Positions 1-7,925 of a DNA stretch of 29,135 bases are shown in pieces. The position numbers were made by a program, and so were the translations under genes. The stretch comes from an uncultured bacterium. GTDB taxonomy: Bacteria > Cyanobacteriota > Vampirovibrionia > Gastranaerophilales > Gastranaerophilaceae. The stretch's first letter is position 1. The number at the start of each line of letters is the position of its first letter. The stretch covers positions 1-29,135 of the forward strand of contig CAMDZX010000006.1 in the NCBI GenBank assembly GCA_945910925.1. Reading direction: 5' to 3'. Under the pieces are notes generated by a model that saw only the letters and a program-made list of their open reading frames with translations, was not told the origin of the DNA and ran no database searches.

Positions 1-12
1 TTCTTTTTTTTT

Positions 13-209
13 GTGGCAGTGTTAGCGCCGCTACCTTCCTCTCGAAAATGATACTTCATCCTTTTCTCGCCAGAGTGCCACGAGCCTATATTTAATTGTC
101 AATAATTCTATTTTATTGTGGCGGTGGTAGCGGGCGCTACCTTCCTCTCAAAAACGATACTTAATCGTTTTTTCGGCAGAGTGCCACGAGCCTATATTTA
201 ATTGTCAAT
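13..209. repeat. Tandem ~105-bp repeat, two copies, able to fold
   Basis: Two adjacent copies (about 13-103 and 118-209) are offset by 105-106 bases; the last 33 bases of each (71-103 and 177-209) are identical. Each copy can form the same three helices. P1 closes the unit (13-18 with 76-81; 118-123 with 182-187). P2 is a short GC hairpin (21-26 with 30-35, one mismatch; 126-131 with 136-141). P3 is an A/T hairpin (150-158 with 164-172, nine perfect pairs; one mismatch in copy 1). In P1 an A-T pair of copy 1 becomes G-T in copy 2, which is a pair only if the plus strand is the RNA. No ORF crosses it. It may be a duplicated small RNA, a leader element or a genomic interspersed repeat; the function is unknown. 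Confidence 0.7.
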
Positions 210-423
210 TATGACGACCAAGTGTCTTTTTATAAACAGCATGTCAATTATACTCCCTCATTATTTTTTTTCAAGTAATTATATAATTTATTCTTTTTAT
301 TTGATTTTATATTACTAACCTTGAAATATATGATTTGTTTTGTATTAGTTTAGGAACCATTTTTGATATATTTATTAATTTTATTTATTAAGGGGTTGAA
401 ATTTTTTCAAAAACTTGCTATTA

Positions 424-453
424 TTCATGTTTGTAATAGAATAAACGTATAAT
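424..453 (+). promoter_or_regulatory. Probable promoter of the zinc-ribbon/rimM/trmD operon
   Basis: A perfect TATAAT box lies at 448-453. A weak -35-like TTCATG at 424-429 is 18 bases upstream. The predicted start is near 460, leaving a ~40-base leader before the ATG at 501. The rest of 210-423 is AT-rich; I see no gene in it, only a short inverted repeat (TTGAA/TTCAA at about 397-411). Confidence 0.5.
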
Positions 454-500
454 CCTGGACTTAAGGAGATGTTTTTGACCGTAATTAAGAGGCTTGTATT

Positions 501-1574
501 ATGTATGTAAATAAATGCATTAAGTGTGGTGCTGAGTTTGAGACCAAAAACCCCAAACGTGTAATATGTCCGAATTGTTTGTATGCAGATAAGGGTGGCG
601 CTACACCTTCAGATGGGTCATCGTCAGGTGACAATACACAACCGTTACAAAGTTATAGTTCGTATTCAACTGAAGACAGACCTCAGCGTCAATATGATAA
701 TAGAAATAACAATAATTACTCAAGACAGAGAGGAAATTATTCAAACAATAGAAACAGATACGACAACAATAATAGGGGTGGGTATCAGCAACGCAGATCT
801 TATGATAACAACGGACGTTCTCAAGGCGGATATAACAGACCGCAGCCTAACAGACGTCCAAGACCACAACAACAACGCAGACCTAATAACAAGCCAAAAC
901 GTGCACCTAAGCCACTATTAATAAGCAAAGAGCAACTGGAACAAATAGAAATTTTCTACAAGACAATGTTACCGTTGCCGAATCCTGATGCTCACGAAGT
1001 AATTGGAGAAAAATTAGGTATTGAACCTAGAAAAGTTTTCTTTGGTATAAATTTGGTCAGACAAAAACTCATGTTGCCTAAACTTCCTTATCCGAAACGT
1101 AAGTTGGCAGTTACACCTGATCAAATGTTAGCTGTTAAAAGTTTATACGAACCATTATTACCATTACCGCCTATCGGATGCCACAAAATTATTGCTGCGC
1201 AATTAAGAATTGATGAATGGCGTGTTCACGTTGCCATTAAGTTGATAAGAGCACAAATGGGTCTTGACAGATGGAATGAGGACAGACCTGACAAACCGGC
1301 GGATTATATGGTTCCTAAACATCCTCAAAAGAAAGCGGAAGAAAAAGCTGCAAAACAAGCGAAAGCAAAAGCAGAATCCGAATCTGAAGAAAATAAGGCA
1401 GAAGAAAAAGAAGCTGAACCTGTTGAGGAAGCTGTAGAAGAAAAGCCTAAAAAGAAAACAACAAGAAAAACAACTACCAAGAAAAAGGAAGAATCTGAAC
1501 CTGTACAGGAAGAAGAACCTGTTGCAGAGAAACCAAAACGTGGAAGAAAACCAAAAAAGAAAGATGATGAGTAA
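501..1574 (+). CDS. Zinc-ribbon protein with low-complexity linker and duplicated helical domain
   Basis: 357 residues, family not named with confidence. The N-terminus has two CxxC pairs (C7/C10 and C23/C26), a classic zinc ribbon. Residues ~35-135 are N/R/G/Q/P-rich and probably disordered. Two similar ~60-residue units follow (about 139-200 and 201-262), each with a Q/L-rich helix, an LPLP turn and a basic second helix (the INLVRQKLML and IKLIRAQMGL segments align). The tail (~275-357) is K/E/P-rich and ends in basic repeats. The pattern fits a nucleic-acid- or ribosome-associated protein, an inference supported by its place as first gene of the rimM-trmD operon. The start ATG has AAGAGG eight bases upstream. 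The stop overlaps the rimM start, suggesting coupled translation. Confidence 0.85.
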   Translation: MYVNKCIKCGAEFETKNPKRVICPNCLYADKGGATPSDGSSSGDNTQPLQSYSSYSTEDRPQRQYDNRNNNNYSRQRGNYSNNRNRYDNNNRGGYQQRRSYDNNGRSQGGYNRPQPNRRPRPQQQRRPNNKPKRAPKPLLISKEQLEQIEIFYKTMLPLPNPDAHEVIGEKLGIEPRKVFFGINLVRQKLMLPKLPYPKRKLAVTPDQMLAVKSLYEPLLPLPPIGCHKIIAAQLRIDEWRVHVAIKLIRAQMGLDRWNEDRPDKPADYMVPKHPQKKAEEKAAKQAKAKAESESEENKAEEKEAEPVEEAVEEKPKKKTTRKTTTKKKEESEPVQEEEPVAEKPKRGRKPKKKDDE

Positions 1575-2076
1575 GTATATTTCTGTTGGGAAAATATTAA
1601 ACTTTCATGGTGTAAGAGGTGAAGCAAAGGTTGGCTATACCAAAAGCCAAGAGCAGTTTTTAACTTCGCTTGATGTAGTTTATGTTTTGCATTCAGGGAA
1701 CTATACCCCCCTAAAACTAAAATCTGTAAGGTTTAACAATAAATTCGCAATTATTAAGTTTGACGGTATTGATACGGTCAATGATATAGTTGTATATAAA
1801 GGTTGTTTATTGTTTGTTCAAGAGGAAACCGTACGAGAAAATCTGGAAGAAGATGAGTTTCTTATTGATGAACTTACCGGCATGAATGTTGTTGCAAACG
1901 GCAAGACTGTTGGCATTGTTGTTGGAGTTTCGAACAACGGTCAGAGTGATTTTTTATCCGTCAAAACTCCATCCCAAAAAGTTTCATTGGTACCATTCGT
2001 CAAAGCAATCGTCTTGAATGTAAACATTAAACAAAAAATTGTTGAAATAGATAATATACCGGGGTTATTAGAATGA
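1567..2076 (+). CDS. rimM: Ribosome maturation factor RimM
   Basis: About 169 residues, the usual RimM length. The N-terminus carries the family signature (ISVGKILNFHGVRGEAKV: G-x-I-x-x-x-H-G-x-R-G-E-x-K-V) of the RimM N-domain. A PRC-barrel-like C-terminal half follows, with an EDEFLIDELTGM core and a VPFVKAIVLNVN strand. RimM binds S19 in the 30S head and assists 16S rRNA maturation. Of two adjacent ATGs (1564 and 1567) I chose the second because it begins directly with the conserved domain; both overlap the upstream stop at 1572-1574, so translation is probably coupled. The 3' end overlaps trmD by four bases (ATGA), the common rimM-trmD arrangement. Confidence 0.95.
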   Translation: MSKYISVGKILNFHGVRGEAKVGYTKSQEQFLTSLDVVYVLHSGNYTPLKLKSVRFNNKFAIIKFDGIDTVNDIVVYKGCLLFVQEETVRENLEEDEFLIDELTGMNVVANGKTVGIVVGVSNNGQSDFLSVKTPSQKVSLVPFVKAIVLNVNIKQKIVEIDNIPGLLE

Positions 2077-2768
2077 GATTTGAAGTTTTAACACTTTTTC
2101 CTGAAATGATTATTGACTATTGTTCACAAAGCATTATAAAACGAGCAATAGAATCGCAAGTAATATACATAAATACAGTTAATCCTCGAGATTTCACTCT
2201 TGATAAGCATAAAAAAGTTGATGATACGCCATATGGCGGCGGAGCAGGAATGGTATTGATGGCGCAGCCATACGTCGATGCATATGAATCAATAAACCGT
2301 ATTGATAATTCAAAAACAATAATGCTTACACCGCAAGGTTCACCCTTAAACGAAGCAAAAGTAAATGAACTCAGTAAATATGACCAACTTATTTTACTGT
2401 GCGGACATTACGAAGGATTTGACGAAAGAATTAGAGAGATAATAAAGCCGGAAGAAATATCCCTTGGAGATTTTGTCTTGACAGGAGGTGAATTACCCGC
2501 TTTAGCTATAATAGATAGTGTCAGTCGTAAAATCGACGGAACTCTCGGAAAAATAGAATCCGCAGAAGAAGACAGTTTTTCTAACGGACTATTAGAATAC
2601 CCGCACTACACAAAACCCAGAGAATACAGAGGATACAAAGTTCCTGAAGTGTTGTTAAACGGAAACCATGCCGAAATAGAAAAATTCCGTTATCAACAAC
2701 AGATTATCAGAACAAAAGAAAAGCGTCCTGATTTATTTAAAGATTATAAACAAACTCAAAGTTCATAG
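2073..2768 (+). CDS. trmD: tRNA (guanine-N1-)-methyltransferase TrmD
   Basis: 231 residues. This SPOUT-class enzyme uses S-adenosylmethionine to methylate G37 next to the anticodon, preventing +1 frameshifting. Diagnostic segments are the N-terminal LTLFPEM, the DDTPYGGGAGMV loop, LTPQGSPLN, the knotted SAM site LLCGHYEGFDERI and SLGDFVLTGGELPALA, and the C-terminal PHYTKPREYRG and PEVLLNGNHAEI. It starts inside the rimM stop (ATGA overlap) and ends 17 bases before a converging gene. The space between the two genes holds only a weak hairpin (AAGATT/AATCTT). Confidence 0.98.
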   Translation: MRFEVLTLFPEMIIDYCSQSIIKRAIESQVIYINTVNPRDFTLDKHKKVDDTPYGGGAGMVLMAQPYVDAYESINRIDNSKTIMLTPQGSPLNEAKVNELSKYDQLILLCGHYEGFDERIREIIKPEEISLGDFVLTGGELPALAIIDSVSRKIDGTLGKIESAEEDSFSNGLLEYPHYTKPREYRGYKVPEVLLNGNHAEIEKFRYQQQIIRTKEKRPDLFKDYKQTQSS

Positions 2769-2785
2769 TTTATGATACTAAGATT

Positions 2786-3460
2786 TTAATCTTTAATTAA
2801 AACCAATGTTCCCTTTTTCACTTCTTTGGCGAATTGTTTAATAACATCATTATCCATTCTAATGCAACCATGCGAAGCATATTTACCAATGCTGGATGCA
2901 TCATTATTACCATGAATAAACTCTCCGTTGGTTCCCAGAATACCACCTGTTTTAGAATCTACTATTGTAAGGTAAAGTATATTTGGTCCGTATGCTTTTG
3001 GATTTCTTGCACGCTTTGAACCGGGTGCGCATTTGTACGGATAAGTTTCAATATGGTCAACCATTCTTAATCCGGTACTCGTAATACTTTTACCATTTCT
3101 ACCAATTACACCGCTTGCTATTTTATACCCATCCAGAACATCACCATTATCATCATAGCGATATAGACGATTTTTAGAGATATCAACAACTATTCCGGCG
3201 TTTCGATTTTTACCTGCAACTTTAACAATCGGAGATGGGGCATCTTTAAGTTCTTGTTCCGATAATCTTGTTTTATTATTATTTAATCCAACACTATCAA
3301 CACATTCAACCGGATTAGTTATACTTTTTTCAAATGTATCTGTATTACCTTTAGCAGACAGTGTATTTAAGCAACATACCAAACCAAGTGTTGGAAGCAA
3401 TATCTTAGACATAGATGCTTTTCCACAAAATGAAATACAAGAATTTTTTACATTAATCAT
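2786..3460 (-). CDS. Secreted L,D-transpeptidase (YkuD domain)
   Basis: 224 residues. A hydrophobic stretch at ~18-36 acts as signal peptide or anchor. The YkuD domain fills ~85-224 (IVVDISKNRLYRYD at its start) and ends in the catalytic segment, with H183 (FIHGNN), H197, C199 and R201 in SHGCIRM. Enzymes of this family form 3-3 peptidoglycan cross-links or attach proteins to the wall; the sequence cannot tell which. The ATG at 3460 has AAGGA seven bases upstream; a second Met at residue 17 would give a more typical signal peptide. Residues 10-14 read SFCGK, echoing short SFKG-like motifs in the giant glycosidase of this window. Confidence 0.93.
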   Translation of the reverse strand: MINVKNSCISFCGKASMSKILLPTLGLVCCLNTLSAKGNTDTFEKSITNPVECVDSVGLNNNKTRLSEQELKDAPSPIVKVAGKNRNAGIVVDISKNRLYRYDDNGDVLDGYKIASGVIGRNGKSITSTGLRMVDHIETYPYKCAPGSKRARNPKAYGPNILYLTIVDSKTGGILGTNGEFIHGNNDASSIGKYASHGCIRMDNDVIKQFAKEVKKGTLVLIKD

Positions 3461-3512
3461 ACATATTTCCTTAACTACTTATCAAAAACCTAAAAATAAA
3501 AAAATTTGCTAA

Positions 3513-3536
3513 TAAAAAGGCGGCTCATTTGCCGCC
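3513..3536 (-). terminator. Intrinsic terminator of the 3724-4044 gene
   Basis: A perfect GGCGGC/GCCGCC hairpin (3519-3524 with 3531-3536, six-base loop) is followed on the minus strand by a T-rich run (TTTTTATT). It therefore terminates minus-strand transcription from the gene at 3724-4044, about 190 bases downstream of its stop and just before the transpeptidase. The plus-strand side lacks a close T run. Confidence 0.75.
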
Positions 3537-3723
3537 GATAAATTTTTCCTAATTTGTCCCTGTCCCTATTGGAGATTTCTCCATATAATGCTTTTTTAGA
3601 TTCGTTTTGTTTTCATCTTTTTTTAACGTATCTTGATATGAGAGTCTTTAGATATCCGGTCTGATAAATCTTTTTATCTACCCCTGTTTTTGGAATAATA
3701 AATAAAACCCATTTCATTTACCC

Positions 3724-4044
3724 CTAGGCTATGAAATTGTTACCGAATCTGTTTGCTCCATAGAAGAAGGACTCTTTCATAATCTGTTGAAAATTCTTCT
3801 TTCTTACCGCCTTGTTTCCGATTTTTGTGTTATTAATATCCTCTATTGATTTTTGGTAGTATTCACTTGCGACCGATGCCACGAAACTGCATTGAGGCGG
3901 CACACCGTCATCTGATTCAATAAGTCCTTCAGGATTATCAATGACATCAAATAAATCACTTACTTTTGATGAAAGTTGAGTATCGTCTTCACCGTTCATA
4001 TGCGCAGCATATCTTTCTGCCGCATCAGCAAATAATAATGTCAT
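3724..4044 (-). CDS. Small acidic protein of unknown function
   Basis: 106 residues, not recognised. The N-terminus (MTLLFADAAERYAAHM) looks like an amphipathic helix, the middle is acidic, and the last ~30 residues are basic (AVRKKNFQQIMKESFF). There is no signal peptide or membrane segment. The ATG is well supported by GAGGAG about nine bases upstream. It is a single-gene unit: its own hairpin terminator lies at 3513-3536, and a 156-base AT-rich gap upstream holds its promoter region and a short TTGGGCA/TTGGGTTT direct-repeat cluster (about 4156-4190). It could be a lineage-specific structural or regulatory protein; nothing in the neighbours decides. Confidence 0.7.
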   Translation of the reverse strand: MTLLFADAAERYAAHMNGEDDTQLSSKVSDLFDVIDNPEGLIESDDGVPPQCSFVASVASEYYQKSIEDINNTKIGNKAVRKKNFQQIMKESFFYGANRFGNNFIA

Positions 4045-4200
4045 ATTGGCTCTCCTCGGGACTTATAAAGTATTTACATATATATAAAGTATATAAAACC
4101 CAAAAAGTTGCCTTTTTTATAACATTATTTTTAAATTCTGTTACATAAGTTTACATATTGGGCATATTGGGCATAGGGTTTATTGGGTTTAACTATACAA

Positions 4201-5232
4201 CTACGGTTTTATAAGAAATTTTATTGCTTTTCCTTCGATGTGCTGTTTCATCGCAAACTCAACATCTCTTAGAGCGAGGGTGTTCGTAATCAATTTTTCA
4301 ACCTCAACATCACCTGAAGCAATATAATCAAGTGCTTTACGGAAATATTTAGGAGTGTGGTGAAAAACACTCATTAGTTTAATATCTCCATAGTGCATTC
4401 TTGTTGTATCAAAGGTAACGGTTGAACCTGATTTACACCCGCCAAAGAAATGTACTGTTCCTCCGGGACGTACGCAAGAGAATATTCTTTCCCATATCTC
4501 AGGAAGTCCTACACATTCAACGGCAACATCCAAACCTTTCTTTTCTTCGGTAAACTCTTTAAAAATTTTTTCGGGATTCGGATATCGTTTTAAATCAATA
4601 ATTTCGTCAGCGTGTGCGAATTCTTCTGCCATTTTTAGTTTCAAAGGGTTTCTGCCTGCAACTATTGTATTTGCACCTTTTAATTTTGCAAGCCGCGCAA
4701 ACATTAAACCAATAGGACCAATTCCTATTATTCCGACGGTTTGTCCGGGTTTTATATTCGTTCTTTCAACACCATGAACAACATTTGCAAGAGGTTCACA
4801 AAATGCGGCCTTATCAAAACTCAATTCATCGGGTAGAATTAGCGTATTTTTTTTGACAATTCTTTCAGGAACAACTATGTATTCAGCGTATGCGCCGTTT
4901 AACAAATCAAGATGTTCACAAAGATTATATTCTTCATGCCTGCAATAGAAACACTTCCCACAAGGAGCAGAATTTGCACAAACAACTCTGTCACCGACTT
5001 TTACATTATCAACGCCTTCACCGATTTTTTCTACAACACCTGAAAACTCGTGTCCGAAACCTGAAGGCACTTTTTTGATTAGAACAGGATGACCACGTCT
5101 AAATGTTTTTACATCAGTTCCGCAAGTGAGTGCAGATTTTACTTTTACCAGAATTTCACCCTTTGAGAGCGGCTTAATTCTTACATCTTCATATCTGATA
5201 TCCTGAGGTCCGTAAAATAATACAGCTTTCAA
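4201..5232 (-). CDS. Zinc-dependent alcohol dehydrogenase family enzyme (second of a tandem pair)
   Basis: 343 residues, medium-chain dehydrogenase/reductase family, of the threonine/sorbitol dehydrogenase type. The catalytic zinc ligands are the Cys of LTCGTDVK and the HE of FGHEFSG. The structural-zinc lobe has four cysteines (CGKCFYCRHEEYNLC). The Rossmann NAD(P) loop is GIGPIGLMFARLAK. It therefore oxidises a sugar alcohol, amino alcohol or similar substrate with NAD(P); the substrate cannot be read from sequence. The start is TTG at 5232, supported by AGGGGG about eight bases upstream. That ribosome site overlaps the end of the preceding paralogue, so the two are co-transcribed from 6249. 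Confidence 0.93.
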   Translation of the reverse strand: MKAVLFYGPQDIRYEDVRIKPLSKGEILVKVKSALTCGTDVKTFRRGHPVLIKKVPSGFGHEFSGVVEKIGEGVDNVKVGDRVVCANSAPCGKCFYCRHEEYNLCEHLDLLNGAYAEYIVVPERIVKKNTLILPDELSFDKAAFCEPLANVVHGVERTNIKPGQTVGIIGIGPIGLMFARLAKLKGANTIVAGRNPLKLKMAEEFAHADEIIDLKRYPNPEKIFKEFTEEKKGLDVAVECVGLPEIWERIFSCVRPGGTVHFFGGCKSGSTVTFDTTRMHYGDIKLMSVFHHTPKYFRKALDYIASGDVEVEKLITNTLALRDVEFAMKQHIEGKAIKFLIKP

Positions 5233-5235
5233 AAA

Positions 5236-6249
5236 TTATCCCCCTATTCTTACGTACGCTTTTAAAATTTTATTATTTATTGTATCATCAAAAGCTTTTG
5301 CAATATCATTCATATCATAGCAGGTTGATAAATCTTTTGTATCAACCAAACCTTGAGTTAAAAGCTCAAATGATTTTCTTAAGTCCTTCGGGTGTGGAGA
5401 GTAGCTTCCCATTACCGTCAGTTCTTTATAATAGATATCGTTATTTGCATACCCGAAATCTTTTGGTGTACTTGAAAAAACCAAAATTTTACCGCCATCA
5501 CGGACGGTTTTGATTGCAAGCGGGATTGCGGCATCCGCCCCTGAGGTCATGAACACTGCATCAACACCGATATTTTGAGTATTGCTATAAATATAATCGT
5601 GAGAGGCTTCAATATCTTTTGAATTAAATGCGGTGATACCTTTAGAATTTGCAATATTAATTCTTTCCTCCATAAGGTCACACCCATAAACATTCATTCC
5701 ATAAGCTTTTAACCCTTGTCCCATAAGAATACCTATTGAACCCAAACCTATAACAAGAACATTGTCGCCTTTGTTAAGGCTTGCTCTTTCAATAGCTCTT
5801 ATACAACATCCCAAAGGTTCATAGAAAGAAATTTCCTCGTCAGGCATGTTTTCAGGAACTTTATGAGCTACATTTTTAAGATGTTCTTCCGATAAATATA
5901 CATATTCTGAAAAACCACCGGGAATTATGTTGGTTTGTTTAAAATGATGACACATTGAATAACTTCCGCCTTTGCAATAATGACATTCAAAACAAGGGAT
6001 ATGATGAGAACAAACTATTCTATCACCTGTTTTAAAATCCGTATCTGAATCTATTTCTTCAATAATTGCAACGATTTCATGCCCTAAAACAGTTCCGTCT
6101 TTAGATAATCCGTGACGAAACTTTACTATATCCGAACCGCATAATCCACAGCCTAAAACTTTTACCACTGCACCTTTTTTGCCTGATAAAGCAACTTTTT
6201 CGACAGAATTAACTTCAATATGTTCTTTTATGATTTGTGCAACTCTCAT
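5236..6249 (-). CDS. Zinc-dependent alcohol dehydrogenase family enzyme (first of a tandem pair)
   Basis: 337 residues, paralogue of the next gene. It has catalytic-zinc motifs GCGLCGSDIVKFRHG and LGHEIVA, a four-cysteine structural-zinc lobe (CFECHYCKGGSYSMC) and the nucleotide-binding GLGSIGILMGQGLK. I use the ATG at 6249, not the upstream in-frame codon at 6297, because GGGAG lies seven bases before it and homology starts at MRVAQIIKEH. Only three bases separate its stop from the second dehydrogenase. Divergence between the paralogues outside the zinc and NAD motifs suggests different substrates or consecutive steps. No substrate assignment is justified. Confidence 0.92.
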   Translation of the reverse strand: MRVAQIIKEHIEVNSVEKVALSGKKGAVVKVLGCGLCGSDIVKFRHGLSKDGTVLGHEIVAIIEEIDSDTDFKTGDRIVCSHHIPCFECHYCKGGSYSMCHHFKQTNIIPGGFSEYVYLSEEHLKNVAHKVPENMPDEEISFYEPLGCCIRAIERASLNKGDNVLVIGLGSIGILMGQGLKAYGMNVYGCDLMEERINIANSKGITAFNSKDIEASHDYIYSNTQNIGVDAVFMTSGADAAIPLAIKTVRDGGKILVFSSTPKDFGYANNDIYYKELTVMGSYSPHPKDLRKSFELLTQGLVDTKDLSTCYDMNDIAKAFDDTINNKILKAYVRIGG

Positions 6250-6268
6250 TTTATACTCCCTAGAAAAT

Positions 6269-6297
6269 TTTATCACAAATAGTAAAAAAATAGGCAA
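6269..6297 (-). promoter_or_regulatory. Promoter of the tandem dehydrogenase operon
   Basis: On the minus strand TTGCCT (6292-6297) is followed after 17 bases by GATAAA (6269-6274). The predicted start near 6262 leaves a ~13-base leader with GGGAG before the ATG at 6249. It lies back to back with the promoter of the gene starting at 6345. Confidence 0.5.
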
Positions 6298-6321
6298 TTT
6301 TTAGACACAAAAATACTTTAT

Positions 6322-6327
6322 TATAAT
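6322..6327 (+). promoter_or_regulatory. -10 box of the putative metallopeptidase gene
   Basis: A perfect TATAAT sits 18 bases before the ATG at 6345. The -35 is weak (TTAGAC at 6301-6306, spacing 15). The start is predicted near 6334, giving a short leader with only AAGG as ribosome site. Confidence 0.4.
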
Positions 6328-6344
6328 AAGCAAGGTATGTATGA

Positions 6345-7847
6345 ATGGTTAACCTAAGAAAGATAAATAAAATTGTTTCACATATAACGACTGCTTGTCA
6401 TAAAGATAATATGACAAAAAATCTTGCTACGACGACAGAACACATGTCCAATAAGATAGAGAAAAAAGTTCCTGTAGATACTATTATTACAAATTACTAC
6501 ATCCCTGATGAAATCGCCCCGTTTGCCAAAAGATTAGTAAATTCAAGCGGAAGTACTATGAGACCCGGAGGAGAAAGAGTTCTTGATGCAATAGAAACAA
6601 CAAGAGAAAAGTTATCCAAAATTAAAGATTTAGAAATAAAAAAGACATTCAGTTCTTTATATGAAAGAATTATTAATGAAACCACCAACATTGAAAATTT
6701 ATCTGGCGGAATAATTACTATTTCTCAAAAACTTGAAAAGGTTGAAAATCCTGAAATCAAAGAAATGTTATTATCGGAGCTTAGAACTCTTACAAATATG
6801 AGTAAAAAAGGATTTAAAAACAATTTTCAAGATAAGATGGTGTTTATTGAAGATTGTTCGGACGCCATAAATATACTAAATGAAAAATATTTAAACTTGC
6901 ATAGCGAACCAAGAGAATTCTATAAATGGTTAGATAGAAAAAACAGTTGGTTTGCAGATGTTCTCGATGGAGAAAAGAAATCAGAAACAACCTATAGAAA
7001 ACATTATGCCAGCAGTAGACAAAGCACGATGGATTATGAAAAATATTGTTCTCAATTTGATATGCAAACAGAGATAAAAATTCCTGAAACTTTTCAGAAC
7101 GATTTAAAGTTAGAAGCCTTTAGAAAATTTGTAGATGTATATGAATATGATTATCCTGAAATCATAAATAAGATATATACGAGTGAATATTTAAAAACTC
7201 AACCGCAAAAAATAAGAAAAATATTTCAAAAAATTCAGAAAAAATACGGTACATTAGTAATTTCCTCAAACGCTAATCTTACGGTTAATGATGCAAAATA
7301 TGTAGAAGAAGAACTTCGTCTTTGGAAACAAGCCGGTAAAGGAAATACTATCTTACCTAAAGTAATTAACGTCGATTCTCTTGATAGAAGCCTCAGACAA
7401 GGAAACTGTTTCGGTAGCGCAAATTATTATTATAATAAAGTTAAGGTTCAAGATTTATTGAACATTGATACAAATATTAAGCATTCCGAAAGCACGTTAC
7501 GCCATGAAATTAATCATCTAAATGACAAGCATCCTTTTCAAAATATCTTTGATGTTATTAAATGGAACCTAAATAAAATGCTACACGAAAACGCATGGAA
7601 AAAAGAATTGGATAATGCCGGGATTCCCAAAAATCTTCAAGATTATGCCTTGACAGAAGCATGTGAACTCAAATCAGTCACAGCTGAAAGTAATATGAAA
7701 AAACTTTCTAAAAAATTCAAAACACAACTTAAAAAGACAGTTAAGATGCAGGATTGGATTTTTAATCTGAAAGACAACAAAATAAGAATGCACATTATTA
7801 AAAAGAAAAAAGCAACTCTAACAGGGAATAGCAATAATCTGACATAA
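6345..7847 (+). CDS. Putative zinc metallopeptidase (HExxH), otherwise unknown
   Basis: 500 residues, mostly helical and charged. The one recognisable motif is H387-E-I-N-H391 in TLRHEINHLNDKHP, a zincin HExxH. 47 residues later, LTEACELKSVTAE offers E438 or E441 as third zinc ligand, the spacing and context seen in gluzincin-like toxins and effectors. A predicted helical N-terminal region (~50-200) precedes it, and the C-terminus is strongly basic (KKTVKMQD to KKKKATL). I see no classical signal peptide, so it is either cytoplasmic or exported by another route. It stands alone, divergent from the dehydrogenase operon. The family assignment rests on motif only; a chance HExxH is possible, but the flanking residues and later glutamates argue for a real site. 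Confidence 0.75.
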   Translation: MVNLRKINKIVSHITTACHKDNMTKNLATTTEHMSNKIEKKVPVDTIITNYYIPDEIAPFAKRLVNSSGSTMRPGGERVLDAIETTREKLSKIKDLEIKKTFSSLYERIINETTNIENLSGGIITISQKLEKVENPEIKEMLLSELRTLTNMSKKGFKNNFQDKMVFIEDCSDAINILNEKYLNLHSEPREFYKWLDRKNSWFADVLDGEKKSETTYRKHYASSRQSTMDYEKYCSQFDMQTEIKIPETFQNDLKLEAFRKFVDVYEYDYPEIINKIYTSEYLKTQPQKIRKIFQKIQKKYGTLVISSNANLTVNDAKYVEEELRLWKQAGKGNTILPKVINVDSLDRSLRQGNCFGSANYYYNKVKVQDLLNIDTNIKHSESTLRHEINHLNDKHPFQNIFDVIKWNLNKMLHENAWKKELDNAGIPKNLQDYALTEACELKSVTAESNMKKLSKKFKTQLKKTVKMQDWIFNLKDNKIRMHIIKKKKATLTGNSNNLT

Positions 7848-7879
7848 AATAATTATCTTTATAAAACTCAAATTATAAT

Positions 7880-7908
7880 TTGCCTCAGATTAATTATTAT
7901 GAGATAAT
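7880..7908 (+). promoter_or_regulatory. Possible promoter of the membrane protein/mtnA unit
   Basis: TTGCCT (7880-7885) and GATAAT (7903-7908) are 17 bases apart. The predicted start (~7915) falls at the GAGAGGTG ribosome site of the gene at 7926, leaving a very short leader. Confidence 0.35.
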
Positions 7909-7925
7909 GGACGAGAGGTGAAAAT

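Noticed and set aside
397..411. TTGAA-n5-TTCAA inverted repeat as an operator
   Set aside because: A common pattern in AT-rich DNA; its distance from the -10 box gives no regulatory case.
583..921. Long frame inside the zinc-ribbon gene
   Set aside because: Overlaps the low-complexity N/R/Q stretch in another frame; no ribosome site.
3613..3717. 34-codon minus-strand frame (MKWVLFIIPKTG onward) between the small acidic gene and its terminator
   Set aside because: An AGGGG lies only three bases before the ATG and no homology is recognisable. It could be a real small peptide, but support is too thin to list.
4156..4190. TTGGGCA/TTGGGTTT cluster as a possible CRISPR or iteron
   Set aside because: Only two to three short imperfect copies without regular spacing.
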